Shown here piece after piece: positions 17,531 through 25,532 of a DNA stretch of 64,000 bases. The notes beneath the pieces are model-generated. The model was given only the letters and a program-made list of their open reading frames with translations. It made no database searches and was not told where the DNA came from. Numbering within the stretch: position 1 is the stretch's first letter; each line of letters starts with the position of its first letter. Source of the stretch: Nostoc sp. CHAB 5824 (GTDB lineage Bacteria; Cyanobacteriota; Cyanobacteriia; Cyanobacteriales; Nostocaceae); contig NZ_JAIVFT010000004.1 of the NCBI RefSeq assembly GCF_020829665.1, positions 379,613 to 443,612 on the forward strand. The letters run 5' to 3'. The translations under genes and the position numbers were made by a program.

Positions 17531-18167
17531 ACTCTTTTCCCTGTTCCGATGCTACTTACTTGATATCTGACTTTTCACGTCATGTAAGCCCACGAAAAAC
17601 CTAACCCCCTAACCCCTTCCCGCATCGGGAAGGGGGAAAATTCAAAGTCTCTCTCCTTTTAGGAGAGAAATAGAAGTGAGGTTTTCCAGATACCGACTTG
17701 ATACTTGCAGTATGCCCACGATGAGATAAAATCTAACAAAATTCTTACAACACCACCTAAGCTGATTTCGGGAACCCTTTAATCACTTGGTAATGAGTAT
17801 CACCCTTCAGTTTTAATTCCAAGATAATAACAATATCAGCTAACGGACAGATGCAATAAATTCTTAATTGGTTTAGCGTCAATTACTCTATATAAATTGA
17901 CCCTGACTTAAGTGAATTTGCTGATTGCTTTTTTGCGGTCTTTGTGAGATTGTCCTTTACATCAGAACTAAATTCGTTAAATCGATAGCGTTACCGTAGT
18001 TTGATAGAAGCCAGAAATATGAAAATCTCTGTGAGGCTGACATTCAAGGAAGCACAGTTGAGTTGTAGGGGTACGGCATCAGCAAAATTGTCTGCCGAAC
18101 CTAAAAATTGCGTAACTTCGGCTGCCCTCAGTGACCACCGTAGGTATCGCTATTGGGAATGAATCTG
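17531..18167. other. Repeat-containing intergenic region
   Basis: Apart from the right inverted repeat (17595-17653) this region holds no convincing gene. A stretch near 17985-18005 (TTACCGTAG) resembles half of the dyad found upstream of sbpA. The sequence next to 18150 is the leader of the double-NIL gene. Confidence 0.4.
17595..17653 (-). repeat. Right inverted repeat of the GTPase-nuclease block
   Basis: This is the near-perfect reverse complement of 14608-14667 (one base gap over about 59 bases). It is located about 65 bases upstream of the GTPase start codon. Together the two arms frame the 2.9 kb AT-rich insertion-like block. Confidence 0.65.
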
Positions 18168-18833
18168 ATGTCTCAGAGTAAATCTGTAGAACCCGCTTCA
18201 GTGCATAGCCGCATTCTCGTGCCTCAGCGTTATCACAGGCAACCTGTAATTTCGCGGCTGGTGTCTCGTTATGGTTTAACCGTCAATATTAAAGCTGCAT
18301 CCCTGACATCAGACAGTGACAGCGATGGCTGGTTTGATTTGGAACTTTCGGGAAACCCCCAAAAACTGACAAATAGCCTATCTTATTTGCAAGAATTGGG
18401 AGTAGATTTGCTGCAACTAGCCATCGCTAACCACATTCAACCCAACCAGCACTGTCTACCTTTCCCAGATTTAGCTAGCAAACTGAGTCCCAAAGACTCT
18501 GCATGGCTGACTAATAAATGGCAAGAACAATTCCAGCAATGGATTTCTCTCGGTCAAACCAATCGATTGCGCTTGCAACTGTGCATCTTAAAATCTTATT
18601 ACGAGGAACCGGTGATTTCCGAGTTAGTTTCTCGTTATGGACTAACAGTCAATATCACCAGTGCTACACTTCAACCCGATACGCAAGATGACGGCTGGTT
18701 TGACTTGGATTTGTGGGGGAGAACAAAGCAATTACACTCTAGCCTGAGTTATTTAGAAAAACTGGGGCTACCGATTTGGCTGGATTTATCTAGCGTTTAT
18801 AGCGATGTCTACGACGGGCTACGCCTACGCTAA
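18168..18833 (+). CDS. Protein with two NIL domains
   Basis: The product (about 221 residues from the ATG at 18168) carries two NIL domains, at about residues 10-82 (ILVPQRYHRQPVISRLVSR, GLTVNIKAASL, GWFDLELSG) and 138-212 (CILKSYYEEPVISELVSRYG, GLTVNITSATL, GWFDLDLWG). A polar linker separates them. An ATG at 18159 or TTG at 18153 is possible. The last nine codons (VYDGLRLR region) and the stop come from a 29 bp dispersed repeat, so the C-terminus is altered. The gene lies in line with a third NIL gene 22 bases downstream. A ligand-sensing or chaperone-like role next to the sulfate transporter is inferred. Confidence 0.8.
   Translation: MSQSKSVEPASVHSRILVPQRYHRQPVISRLVSRYGLTVNIKAASLTSDSDSDGWFDLELSGNPQKLTNSLSYLQELGVDLLQLAIANHIQPNQHCLPFPDLASKLSPKDSAWLTNKWQEQFQQWISLGQTNRLRLQLCILKSYYEEPVISELVSRYGLTVNITSATLQPDTQDDGWFDLDLWGRTKQLHSSLSYLEKLGLPIWLDLSSVYSDVYDGLRLR
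18802..18830 (+). repeat. 29 bp small dispersed repeat at the end of the double-NIL gene
   Basis: This copy differs from the 51674 copy at few positions. It is read as DVYDGLRLR and followed at once by the TAA stop. Confidence 0.8.
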
Positions 18834-18855
18834 TTAATAAAATACTCACTACCCA

Positions 18856-19194
18856 ATGACAGCATTAAATAACCATCAAAGCAATTCCCAAACCAGATTA
18901 TCACTGGTTTCTTCAGTCTCTGCAAAAAGCCAAGTCACTCAAATTCGTTTGCGGATACATATTCCCAAGTACTATCTGCAAGTGCCTGTGATTTCACAGC
19001 TAGTTTCTGCTTATGGCTTGGTAGTTAATATTACTAAGGCTTTGCTACAACCAAATACAGATAAAGAAGGATACTTTGACATTGAACTTCGGGGAACAGA
19101 GCCACAAATCTGTAGCGGTCTGACTTACCTAGAATCCCTGAATCTAAGAATTGTGGGCAAGCCGAATGCTGACGGTGATGGCTGGTTTTGCTGA
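18856..19194 (+). CDS. Single NIL-domain protein
   Basis: The 112-residue protein has a polar N-terminal extension of about 30 residues followed by one NIL domain (about 34-105), with RIHIPKYYLQVPVISQLVSA, GLVVNITKALL and GYFDIELRGTE. It is co-directional with, and 22 bases after, the double-NIL gene, so co-expression is likely. Its stop lies 6 bases from the end of the convergent Crp-type regulator gene. The repeated presence of this domain next to cysTW suggests a sulfur-linked function; no ligand residues can be named from sequence alone. Confidence 0.8.
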   Translation: MTALNNHQSNSQTRLSLVSSVSAKSQVTQIRLRIHIPKYYLQVPVISQLVSAYGLVVNITKALLQPNTDKEGYFDIELRGTEPQICSGLTYLESLNLRIVGKPNADGDGWFC

Positions 19195-19200
19195 AATAAT

Positions 19201-19788
19201 CTAAATTTCGTAGTACCAAATTTCTTCTTCTCGCACCACAATTCGATGCAAGGAAAGACGATCAATCAGCCCCTCTTGCTCAAACTGCCCAAGAATACGA
19301 GTAATAGTCACACGAGTTGAACCGAGCATTTCCGCCAGGTCTTCGTGAGTCAGACGCATATCTATTAAACGTCCCTTCTCAACTTCCGAACCAAACTTTT
19401 TAGATAACCATGCCAACAGCTTTATTAGCATGGTATCGACTTTTTTATGGCTACGAATAACCATCAATTCTTGAGCCTGTTGGATATGGGTAAGTAGAGT
19501 TTCTGTTAGTTGAGTCCATTCCTCTAAAGGTAAGGCTGTCGCCTCCACTTTAGTTAGGCATTCCATCTGATAAGGTTCTAATTTTGACAAAGCCTTACCA
19601 ACAACATCTCCAGGCCCCCACAATCCCAGAGCGACAGTTGTACCATCTTCCAGATAGGTAAAAGTCCTGACAAAACCCGTTTCAATTTTCCAGAGTCCGT
19701 TTTGATGTTCTGGCAAAAATGACCGACGGGCAAAAACCTGTTTGGTACTACTGGATGCGTTGGGAATAACTGTGTATAAAGACACCAT
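19201..19788 (-). CDS. Crp/Fnr-family regulator, CysR-like
   Basis: The 195-residue protein has a cyclic-nucleotide-binding-like beta-roll (about 15-110; ETGFVRTFTYLEDGTTVALGLWGPGDVVG) and a C-terminal winged helix-turn-helix with MRLTHEDLAEMLGSTRVTITRILGQF. No Fnr-type cysteine cluster is present. In Synechococcus PCC 7942 the Crp-family protein CysR controls sulfur-uptake genes, and the position here among sbpA, cysTW, NIL, cysE and cysK makes CysR the best candidate name, though I did not align them. A perfect 9+3+9 bp dyad lies about 55 bases upstream of the start and may be an autoregulatory site. Confidence 0.75.
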   Translation of the reverse strand: MVSLYTVIPNASSSTKQVFARRSFLPEHQNGLWKIETGFVRTFTYLEDGTTVALGLWGPGDVVGKALSKLEPYQMECLTKVEATALPLEEWTQLTETLLTHIQQAQELMVIRSHKKVDTMLIKLLAWLSKKFGSEVEKGRLIDMRLTHEDLAEMLGSTRVTITRILGQFEQEGLIDRLSLHRIVVREEEIWYYEI

Positions 19789-19842
19789 ATTATTTAAATA
19801 CTGCTTCTCGATATTTTAACCGTAGTATATATATATCAGGTT

Positions 19843-19863
19843 ATAATACGCTATGCGTATTAT
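19843..19863. promoter_or_regulatory. Perfect dyad upstream of the Crp-type regulator gene
   Basis: ATAATACGC (19843-19851), the spacer TAT, and GCGTATTAT (19855-19863) form a perfect inverted repeat. It sits 55 bases from the ATG at 19788 in an otherwise AT-rich leader. It is a plausible binding site for the regulator itself, although it does not resemble the TGTGA-N6-TCACA Crp site. Confidence 0.45.
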
Positions 19864-20005
19864 GATTAGCAATCTGTACAAATAATAAAAAGTCGTTTTT
19901 GCTCTTAAACTATGCAGGGTACTCAAAAATAGGATTAGAGGCTATTTATAAAAAAATATTAAGGAATTATGTAAATGTAATCTTTTGGTAAAAAATCTAC
20001 TCTCA

Positions 20006-20410
20006 CTAAGGATTTACTTCTCGCCCAATCCATTTATCAACAATAAGTGGTTGGTAAGTTGCAAATAAATCTAGTAGACTTTCGGGGTCAGATGCTTCCA
20101 ATACAAGAGAACGAAGGGCAGACTTGAGGAATTCTTCCTTCACGGCATGGTCAAATAATCTGAGCAAGGGGTCAAAGTATCGCTCCACATTCAACAAACC
20201 GCAAGGTTTCTGGTGTAGTCCTAGCTGTGCCCAGGTGAGTATTTTACAGAACTCCTCTAGAGTTCCGTATCCGCCAGGAAGTGCGATAAAAGCATCAGCT
20301 AAATCCGCCATCTTAGTTTTGCGTTCGTGCATGGAGCTAACAACGTGAAGTACAGTGAGTTCATTGTGGGCTATTTCCTTAGCTGTTACGCATTTAATTT
20401 GTACATTTAC
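20006..20410 (-). pseudogene. 5'-truncated LOG-family lysine decarboxylase-like gene
   Basis: The retained 3' part encodes the second half of a LOG (cytokinin-activating phosphoribohydrolase) type protein: VTAKEIAHNELTVLHVVSSM, HERKTKMADLADAFIALPGG, then YGTLEEFCKILTWAQLG and a GLLNVERYFDPLL segment. The PGGYGTLEE nucleotide-site motif is intact. The first roughly 80 residues, including the N-terminal Rossmann strand and its glycine loop, are missing. The homologous reading breaks off where a GATGACT heptamer array begins. The frame stays open through the array by chance. The product is unlikely to be active. Confidence 0.8.
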
Positions 20411-20477
20411 CTGATGACTGATGACTGATGACTGATGACTGATGACTGATGACTGATGACTGATGACTGATGACTGA
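20411..20477. repeat. GATGACT heptamer tandem array
   Basis: A 7 bp unit (CTGATGA) is repeated about 9.5 times without interruption. Such short tandemly repeated heptamers are typical of heterocystous cyanobacteria. The array marks the breakpoint of the truncated LOG gene. There are no spacers, so it is not a CRISPR array. Confidence 0.95.
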
Positions 20478-20553
20478 AAACCCGTCAACAGTCAACAGTT
20501 AACGACCATCGAGAGTGTTTATATACTTTAGACGCGCATCAGCTTATAAAGAC

Positions 20554-21279
20554 TTAAATTCCCGCACCATCAAGAAAATCTTCAATCATCCCATCAGAAT
20601 TATTGCTTTTAAAGTTGTCGGTTGGTTCGTCGTCAAATTCAGTTGGGGACAAACTTGATTGTTCCAACTGCTCGAACTGTTTCTCTAGAGCCTTGACGCG
20701 TTCAAATAAAGCGCGGATGACTTCAGCTTCTACGTCACGTACTTTATCATGATCCAAAACATTGGTAGACAAGTTGTTTTGACGAGTTACACGCCCTGGA
20801 ATCCCGACTACAGTAGTGTTACTGGGCACATTTCGTAGCACCACAGAACCTGCTCCAATACGGACGCGATCGCCAATTTCAATATTTCCCAATACCTTCG
20901 CACCTGCTCCCACAACTACATGAGAGCCTAAAGTCGGATGGCGTTTGCCGCTTTCTTTCCCAGTCCCGCCAAGGGTGACACCTTGATAAATCAGGGCATG
21001 GTCGCCCACTATCGCTGTCTCACCAATCACAACTCCCATGCCGTGATCAATAAACACTCCCTGGCCAATTAATGCCCCAGGATGGATTTCAATCCCAGTT
21101 AAAAACCTACTAATATGAGAGATAAACCGAGGTATGAAGGGAATTCCAATTTTATACAGCCAGTGTGCCAATCGATGAAACACTAGGGCCTGAAGTCCAG
21201 GGTAACAGAACAATACTTCTAGCCAGTTACGGGCTGCTGGGTCACGCTCAAAAATGGTTCGCAAATCTGTTAGTAGCAT
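20554..21279 (-). CDS. cysE: Serine O-acetyltransferase
   Basis: The 241-residue enzyme makes O-acetylserine from serine and acetyl-CoA, the first step of cysteine synthesis, and supplies the substrate for CysK. The N-terminal helical part ([20 protein letters not shown]) is followed by a left-handed beta helix (about 70-165) with the active-site [25 protein letters not shown] and KRHPTLG. About 65 residues of acidic tail follow the IPGRVTRQ end of the hexapeptide domain. It is divergent from the Rrf2-type regulator gene, and a candidate operator lies midway between them. The assignment is secure. Confidence 0.97.
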   Translation of the reverse strand: MLLTDLRTIFERDPAARNWLEVLFCYPGLQALVFHRLAHWLYKIGIPFIPRFISHISRFLTGIEIHPGALIGQGVFIDHGMGVVIGETAIVGDHALIYQGVTLGGTGKESGKRHPTLGSHVVVGAGAKVLGNIEIGDRVRIGAGSVVLRNVPSNTTVVGIPGRVTRQNNLSTNVLDHDKVRDVEAEVIRALFERVKALEKQFEQLEQSSLSPTEFDDEPTDNFKSNNSDGMIEDFLDGAGI

Positions 21280-21380
21280 ACTCTGTTAAGGTTTTCGTTG
21301 GTAGGCGAGGCTCTGAAAACAGAAACTCAAGATAATTCCCACAAAAAGATCCAGTCATTTATGGGAATTGTGTAGGATAA

Positions 21381-21403
21381 TAATCTACGGTAAGTCGATA
21401 GGA
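21381..21403. promoter_or_regulatory. Candidate Rrf2-type operator between cysE and its neighbouring regulator gene
   Basis: The core ATCTACGGTAAGTCGAT is an imperfect dyad (ATCTAC / GTCGAT). The full 23 bases agree at 20 positions with 52587-52609, and the reverse complement of the core agrees at 14 of 17 with the sbpA site at 11084-11100. It lies about 100 bases from both divergent start codons. Confidence 0.55.
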
Positions 21404-21506
21404 TAGAGTGTTTTTGTGGTTAGTTAAGTGGGATGCTATCACATTTCACACTTTGAGAAAAATTAATTTCGCATAAACTGCGATAAGTCCCCAAATTCAC
21501 CGTAGT

Positions 21507-21977
21507 ATGTTGAGTACAGTCTTGAATAGCCAAAACTACGCTCTCTTGGATCTGTCTTCCAAAGTGGAATACGCGCTGCTGGCACTCTTAGAACTGGCAA
21601 GCCACCACGGGAAAAAACTTCCTCTAACTATGAGCGAGATCACTGCCAAGCAACCCATACCTGAGCGCTATCTGGAACAAATTTTGACCAACCTCCGGCG
21701 TGCTGGTGTGGTGCAGAGTCAACGCGGCTCTAAAGGAGGTTTCGTTTTAGTTCGTGAACCTTGGCAGATCACAATACTTGAAATTGTCACTTTGGTCGAA
21801 GGTGAGCGGAAAGAGAAAGATACCTCTAACTCTTCCACTCTGGAAAAGACTCTGGTTTATGAAGTTTGGGAGCAAGCTAACGCCGCCTCAATTGAAGTTT
21901 TGGGTCGTTATACACTCCAAGACTTGTGCCAGGAAAGAGAAACTCGCGCACAGCAAAGTCCGATGTATTATATTTAG
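21507..21977 (+). CDS. Rrf2-family transcriptional regulator (CymR-like)
   Basis: The 156-residue protein has a typical Rrf2 winged helix: VEYALLALLELASHHG, PIPERYLEQILTNLRRAGVV and SQRGSKGGFVLVREP. The three-cysteine cluster that binds Fe-S in IscR/NsrR is absent; only one Cys (DLCQERE) is near the C-terminus. That points to the CymR type, which in Bacillus represses cysteine genes in complex with CysK. Here cysK starts 18 bases downstream and cysE is divergent, the same logic. It probably represses cysE, cysK and sbpA; this is inferred from context and shared dyads. Confidence 0.85.
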   Translation: MLSTVLNSQNYALLDLSSKVEYALLALLELASHHGKKLPLTMSEITAKQPIPERYLEQILTNLRRAGVVQSQRGSKGGFVLVREPWQITILEIVTLVEGERKEKDTSNSSTLEKTLVYEVWEQANAASIEVLGRYTLQDLCQERETRAQQSPMYYI

Positions 21978-21995
21978 ACACGACGGAGTACCCAC

Positions 21996-22958
21996 ATGCG
22001 GATAGCGAAAGATATCACAAAGTTAATCGGCCGAACTCCTTTAGTTCAATTAAATAAGATTCCCCAAGCTTCAGGAGCGGTTGCTCAGATTGTGGTGAAG
22101 CTAGAAAGCATGAATCCAGCATCTTCTGTCAAAGACAGGATTGGTGCGAGTATGGTGGAAGCGGCGGAAGAAGCAGGCTTAATTTACCCTGGAAAAACCG
22201 TTTTAGTAGAACCGACTTCTGGAAATACAGGAATTGCGCTGGCGATGGTAGCGGCCGCCAAGGGTTACCATCTCATTCTAACGATGCCTGACACAATGAG
22301 CCAGGAAAGACGATCCATGCTCAAAGCTTATGGCGCTCAATTAGAGTTAACGCCAGGGGTAGAAGGGATGCGAGGGGCGATCGGTCGTGCAGAGCAAATT
22401 TTAGCTCAAACGCCCAATGCTTATATGTTGCAGCAGTTCCGCAACCCTGCCAACCCGAAAGTTCACGCTCAAACCACAGCAGAAGAAATTTGGGATGATA
22501 CCGATGGAAAGGTGGATATTCTCGTGGCGGGAGTGGGTACTGGTGGGACGATTACGGGAGTTGGAGAAGTTATTAAAGGGCGGAAGCCAAGCTTTCAAAC
22601 GATCGCAGTTGAACCAAGCAACAGCCCAGTATTAGCAGGTGGTAAATCAGGGCCTCATAAAATTCAGGGTATCGGTGCGGGATTTGTCCCAGCAATTTAC
22701 CGTCCAGAAGTGGTAGATGAAGTCATTCAGGTAGCAGATGAAGAGGCGATGGCTTACAGCCGTCGCCTAGCAAAAGAAGAAGGATTGCTATCGGGGATTT
22801 CTACTGGCGCTGCCTTGTATGCTGCTATTCAAGTGGCACAGCGGCCAGAAAATGCAGGTCGCCTAATCGTCATGATACAGCCTAGCTCCGGCGAACGCTA
22901 CCTCAGTACTTCACTGTTCAAAGACCCAGATGAGAATGAGTGGTTGAGCAAAGTTTGA
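21996..22958 (+). CDS. cysK: Cysteine synthase A (O-acetylserine sulfhydrylase)
   Basis: The 320-residue PLP enzyme joins sulfide to O-acetylserine to give cysteine. PLP lysine 46 sits in [11 protein letters not shown]; the substrate loop [12 protein letters not shown], the phosphate loop [10 protein letters not shown] and the [11 protein letters not shown] segment are all intact. Length and order are those of CysK. The ATG is 18 bases after the Rrf2 gene, so both are in one operon and a CymR-CysK type regulatory complex is possible. Together with cysE upstream it completes the cysteine branch of this sulfur island. Confidence 0.97.
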   Translation: MRIAKDITKLIGRTPLVQLNKIPQASGAVAQIVVKLESMNPASSVKDRIGASMVEAAEEAGLIYPGKTVLVEPTSGNTGIALAMVAAAKGYHLILTMPDTMSQERRSMLKAYGAQLELTPGVEGMRGAIGRAEQILAQTPNAYMLQQFRNPANPKVHAQTTAEEIWDDTDGKVDILVAGVGTGGTITGVGEVIKGRKPSFQTIAVEPSNSPVLAGGKSGPHKIQGIGAGFVPAIYRPEVVDEVIQVADEEAMAYSRRLAKEEGLLSGISTGAALYAAIQVAQRPENAGRLIVMIQPSSGERYLSTSLFKDPDENEWLSKV

Positions 22959-23082
22959 TTCCCCATACTAATTTTAGATTTTAGGGACTTCCAAAAAATA
23001 AATTATCTAGTAGGGTGCGTTAACGCGACAGCGCAACGCACCTATTATCTGTTAGACGCTGCGTTAGGCTTAACGCCCTAAC

Positions 23083-23280
23083 CATTGGTGTCAACTTAAC
23101 GTAAAAGCCTCTCTAGAAGAAGCTTTTAGTAATTCTCGTTTCTCGTTCACAGTCTCAGACTGGGAATGCCTATTAGGAGGCTTTGCCTCTAGAATTAGCG
23201 GCAACAGCCCAATGACAAGCATTTTCAGCCAGAAGCTCTTAACGAGGTTTTAAAAAAAAGAGTTTAAGTTGACACGTATG
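23083..23280 (+). mobile_element. MITE-like element (CATTGGTGTCAACTT ends), copy 1
   Basis: This 198 bp copy is homologous along its length to the copy at 28046-28237. The left end CATTGGTGTCAACTTAA faces a right end TTAAGTTGACAC followed by diverged GTATG. It is flanked by CGCCCTAAC (23074-23082) and CGCCGTAAC (23281-23289), a 9 bp target duplication with one mismatch. It split a GTGCGTTAACGC-type repeat. It has no coding capacity. Confidence 0.75.
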
Positions 23281-23334
23281 CGCCGTAACGCACCCTATAA
23301 TTATTAATTGGATATTTTTTTCATTGGAAATCCT

Positions 23335-23596
23335 TGAGAGGATGTTTGTAAAGTCTACCGTTGTATCAAGATCCCCCCTAGCCCACGCCAGTCGCTCCAC
23401 TTAGGGAGACCCCAGACGCTCGATGACTCGCTACCGCTTCGCTATCGCCCTTGGCGTCTCCCCTTGGGAGAAGACCGCCCTGGCTCCCCTTAAAAATGGG
23501 GAATAACTTTCTCAAAGTCCTCCAATTTATCGGAGGATTTAGGAGGATCTAAAGTTTAGAATACCTCAGCTACTACTTTTAAAACATCCTCTAAGA
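23335..23596. repeat. Inverted-repeat-bounded small element (GAGGATGTTT ends)
   Basis: The left end GAGAGGATGTTTGTAAAGT and right end ACTTTTAAAACATCCTCT are reverse complements at about 15 of 17 core positions, and they match the ends of the element at 1130-1291. The interior carries other dispersed repeats, including a direct-strand GATCCCCC / GGGGAATAA module. Confidence 0.5.
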
Positions 23597-23671
23597 TTAT
23601 CACCCACGGATCAATCTTTTTTCGTGAAACCGATTTTTTAGATTTAGATCAAAAATCTAAAAATGGCTTGC

Positions 23672-24382
23672 TTATCTACTAGAATTTTCGCCAATTTCAT
23701 CGCTACTTTCATTATTTTTCACCAAAATCATCAAACAAAAACAACTAGCAGCTAGCTTTATTAAACTCAAAGCTCCACTTTTTAATACAATAAAAGCGCC
23801 TAATCCTATAAGAACAAAAGGCACAATATTATTACCATAGCGAGTCAATACATTAGCTATTACTCTGTAGTTAGTTAATTTGTATGCCACATAGCACCAA
23901 ACTCCTAACAATACAAAAAATAATCCGATAATTATCACAAAACTCTCTAAATTGCTACTAGCAAATAACGGTACATAGACACTAATATTGTCACTACCAT
24001 TTGCAACTGTAACGGCTGCCACGCTGTAAGTTTGAGGAGATAGTAAACTAGTAGTTCTTGATGCCTCAGATTGTTCAGTTGCAGCTACAACTTCCTCCAA
24101 TGCATCTTCTTCCTTATTAACTAAGCTGCTGATACCTATGGCAATTGGTAGTAAACCAAGTAATCCAATCCAGCTTTTTGATAAAACTAACCCACCAAAT
24201 AAACCAGAAAGGCTAAGGATTAACAAAACTGTAAAACCTAGAAACTGACCGACAACTATATGTCTGCGACGAAAGGTAGCATTTATTTGAGAAAAAAACA
24301 ACAATAGAATGACAATATCATCAATGTTAGTGGCAATGAACGCAATTGACCCTGTACTAATTGCAGTAACTAACTCGTTCAT
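23672..24382 (-). CDS. CadD-family cadmium resistance transporter (paralogue 1)
   Basis: The 236-residue membrane protein has about six helices. The CadD signature starts the protein: GSIAFIATNIDDIVILLLFF. FRRRHIVVGQFLGF, WIGLLGLLPIAIG and the VAAVTVANGSDNISVYVPLF repeat of the D-N-I motif follow. The family exports cadmium or related cations, but cyanobacterial members are untested. A longer cytoplasmic loop (about 88-115, glutamate-rich) and a C-terminal acidic tail distinguish it from its divergent paralogue at 24684. The two are head to head, about 300 bases apart, and may share regulation. Confidence 0.8.
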   Translation of the reverse strand: MNELVTAISTGSIAFIATNIDDIVILLLFFSQINATFRRRHIVVGQFLGFTVLLILSLSGLFGGLVLSKSWIGLLGLLPIAIGISSLVNKEEDALEEVVAATEQSEASRTTSLLSPQTYSVAAVTVANGSDNISVYVPLFASSNLESFVIIIGLFFVLLGVWCYVAYKLTNYRVIANVLTRYGNNIVPFVLIGLGAFIVLKSGALSLIKLAASCFCLMILVKNNESSDEIGENSSR

Positions 24383-24683
24383 ATTTTAAGATAAACATAG
24401 ACATACTTTTATCTTGCAGCAGGCTACCGCGTTCGCATTGGCATTGGCAAAGCCTCTCGTAGAGAAGCGTCTCAAACAGAATAATGCAAAGAAATTCAAC
24501 AACAGATACACGCCCTAAATTATCTGTGTTGAGCTGCAACACCAAACACTAAATGTGATTTTTTAAAATAAATCTCGTAAATCGTTGAAATTGCTTGAAT
24601 AATTACTTTGTCTATTTTAAAGCTTAGTTGTGGTAGAAAGTTAATTTGGTATGGTGAAAAATCGTAGGTTCTAAAAATCCAGC
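24383..24683. other. Divergent promoter region of the two CadD genes
   Basis: It contains a small dispersed repeat near 24425-24475 (GCCTCTCGTAGAGAAGCG core) and AT-rich leader sequence. No gene or clear operator is visible. Confidence 0.4.
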
Positions 24684-25346
24684 ATGAGTAAGCTAGGGAC
24701 AGCCTTCAGTGAAGGGATAATTGCCTTCATAGCCACTAACATAGATGACATCATTATCTTGTTAATATTTTTCTCACAGGTAGATGTTAATTTTCGGCGG
24801 CGGCATATCTTACTTGGTCAATATCTCGGTTTTGCAGCCATTATCATCGCTAGCTTACCAGGATTTTTTGGTGGATTGGTCGTACAGCGAGAATGGATAG
24901 GATTGCTAGGACTGCTACCAATAGCAATTGGTCTTCAGCAATTAGTATATAGAACAGAAGAAACTATAACAGTTCAGACAGTCAGCAGTGATTTTAGGCA
25001 GTCCACACCTACTAACCCGGTATTGTCTTTTCTTTTAAGTGTTTTGCACCCCCAAACCTATAAAGTAGCAGCAGTAACGATCGCTAATGGTGGTGACAAT
25101 ATTAGTATATATATCCCCTTATTCGCTGGTCACGATCTTGCCAGTTTGGGAGTAATTCTAAGTATATTTTTTATCATGGTAGGGGTTTGGTGTGCGATCG
25201 CTTATTTTTTAAGCCGTCAACCTACCATTGCTTATATTTTAAGTCGCTACGGTAAAGCTGTCGTACCTTTTGTGTTGATTGGCTTGGGTCTGTTCATTAT
25301 GTATGAACGAGGTACATTCACTCTACTACCTTGGGTAAGAAGTTAA
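24684..25346 (+). CDS. CadD-family cadmium resistance transporter (paralogue 2)
   Basis: The 220-residue protein is a paralogue of the gene at 23672, aligned by eye over nearly its full length: IIAFIATNIDDIIILLIFFS, FRRRHILLGQYLGFA, WIGLLGLLPIAIGLQQLVY and VAAVTIANGGDNISIYIPLF. The two D-N/N-I motifs in helices 1 and 4 form an internal repeat expected for a small cation exporter in the plasma membrane. The ATG at 24684 has no strong ribosome site. A divergent paralogue pair suggests ancient duplication with inversion; whether both export the same metal is unknown. Confidence 0.8.
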   Translation: MSKLGTAFSEGIIAFIATNIDDIIILLIFFSQVDVNFRRRHILLGQYLGFAAIIIASLPGFFGGLVVQREWIGLLGLLPIAIGLQQLVYRTEETITVQTVSSDFRQSTPTNPVLSFLLSVLHPQTYKVAAVTIANGGDNISIYIPLFAGHDLASLGVILSIFFIMVGVWCAIAYFLSRQPTIAYILSRYGKAVVPFVLIGLGLFIMYERGTFTLLPWVRS

Positions 25347-25532
25347 TTAATGTTAAATGCTGGATTTGGGATTGAACGATGAAAACTCCAATCTTAAATC
25401 TAAAGTTTGTCATAGAAATATGCACAAAATTGTTGATGTTCGATCTTCGGAGAAAAACTTTTTGTTTACCAATTCTTAACCTAGATGAAGGCGAGCATCA
25501 GTATAATTATTTGACTTATTAAAAGCTGTGTA

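Larger units (their letters stand above)
22959..23671. other. Repeat-packed intergenic region
   Basis: There is no gene here. It holds a GGTGCGTTAACGC hairpin-type repeat (about 23013-23075), a 198 bp mobile element inserted into it (23083-23280), and a second inverted-repeat-bounded element (23335-23596) that itself contains small dispersed repeats (near 23400-23465). Confidence 0.7.

Noticed and set aside
14608..17653. Interpretation of the GTPase-nuclease block as McrBC
   Set aside because: The GTPase has a dynamin-like G-domain layout (P-loop followed by a distant DTKG) rather than the AAA+ MxxDxN(R) signature of McrB, and the nuclease resembles HsdR-N, not McrC.
20411..20477. Possible CRISPR-like array
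   Set aside because: It is a pure 7 bp tandem repeat without spacers.
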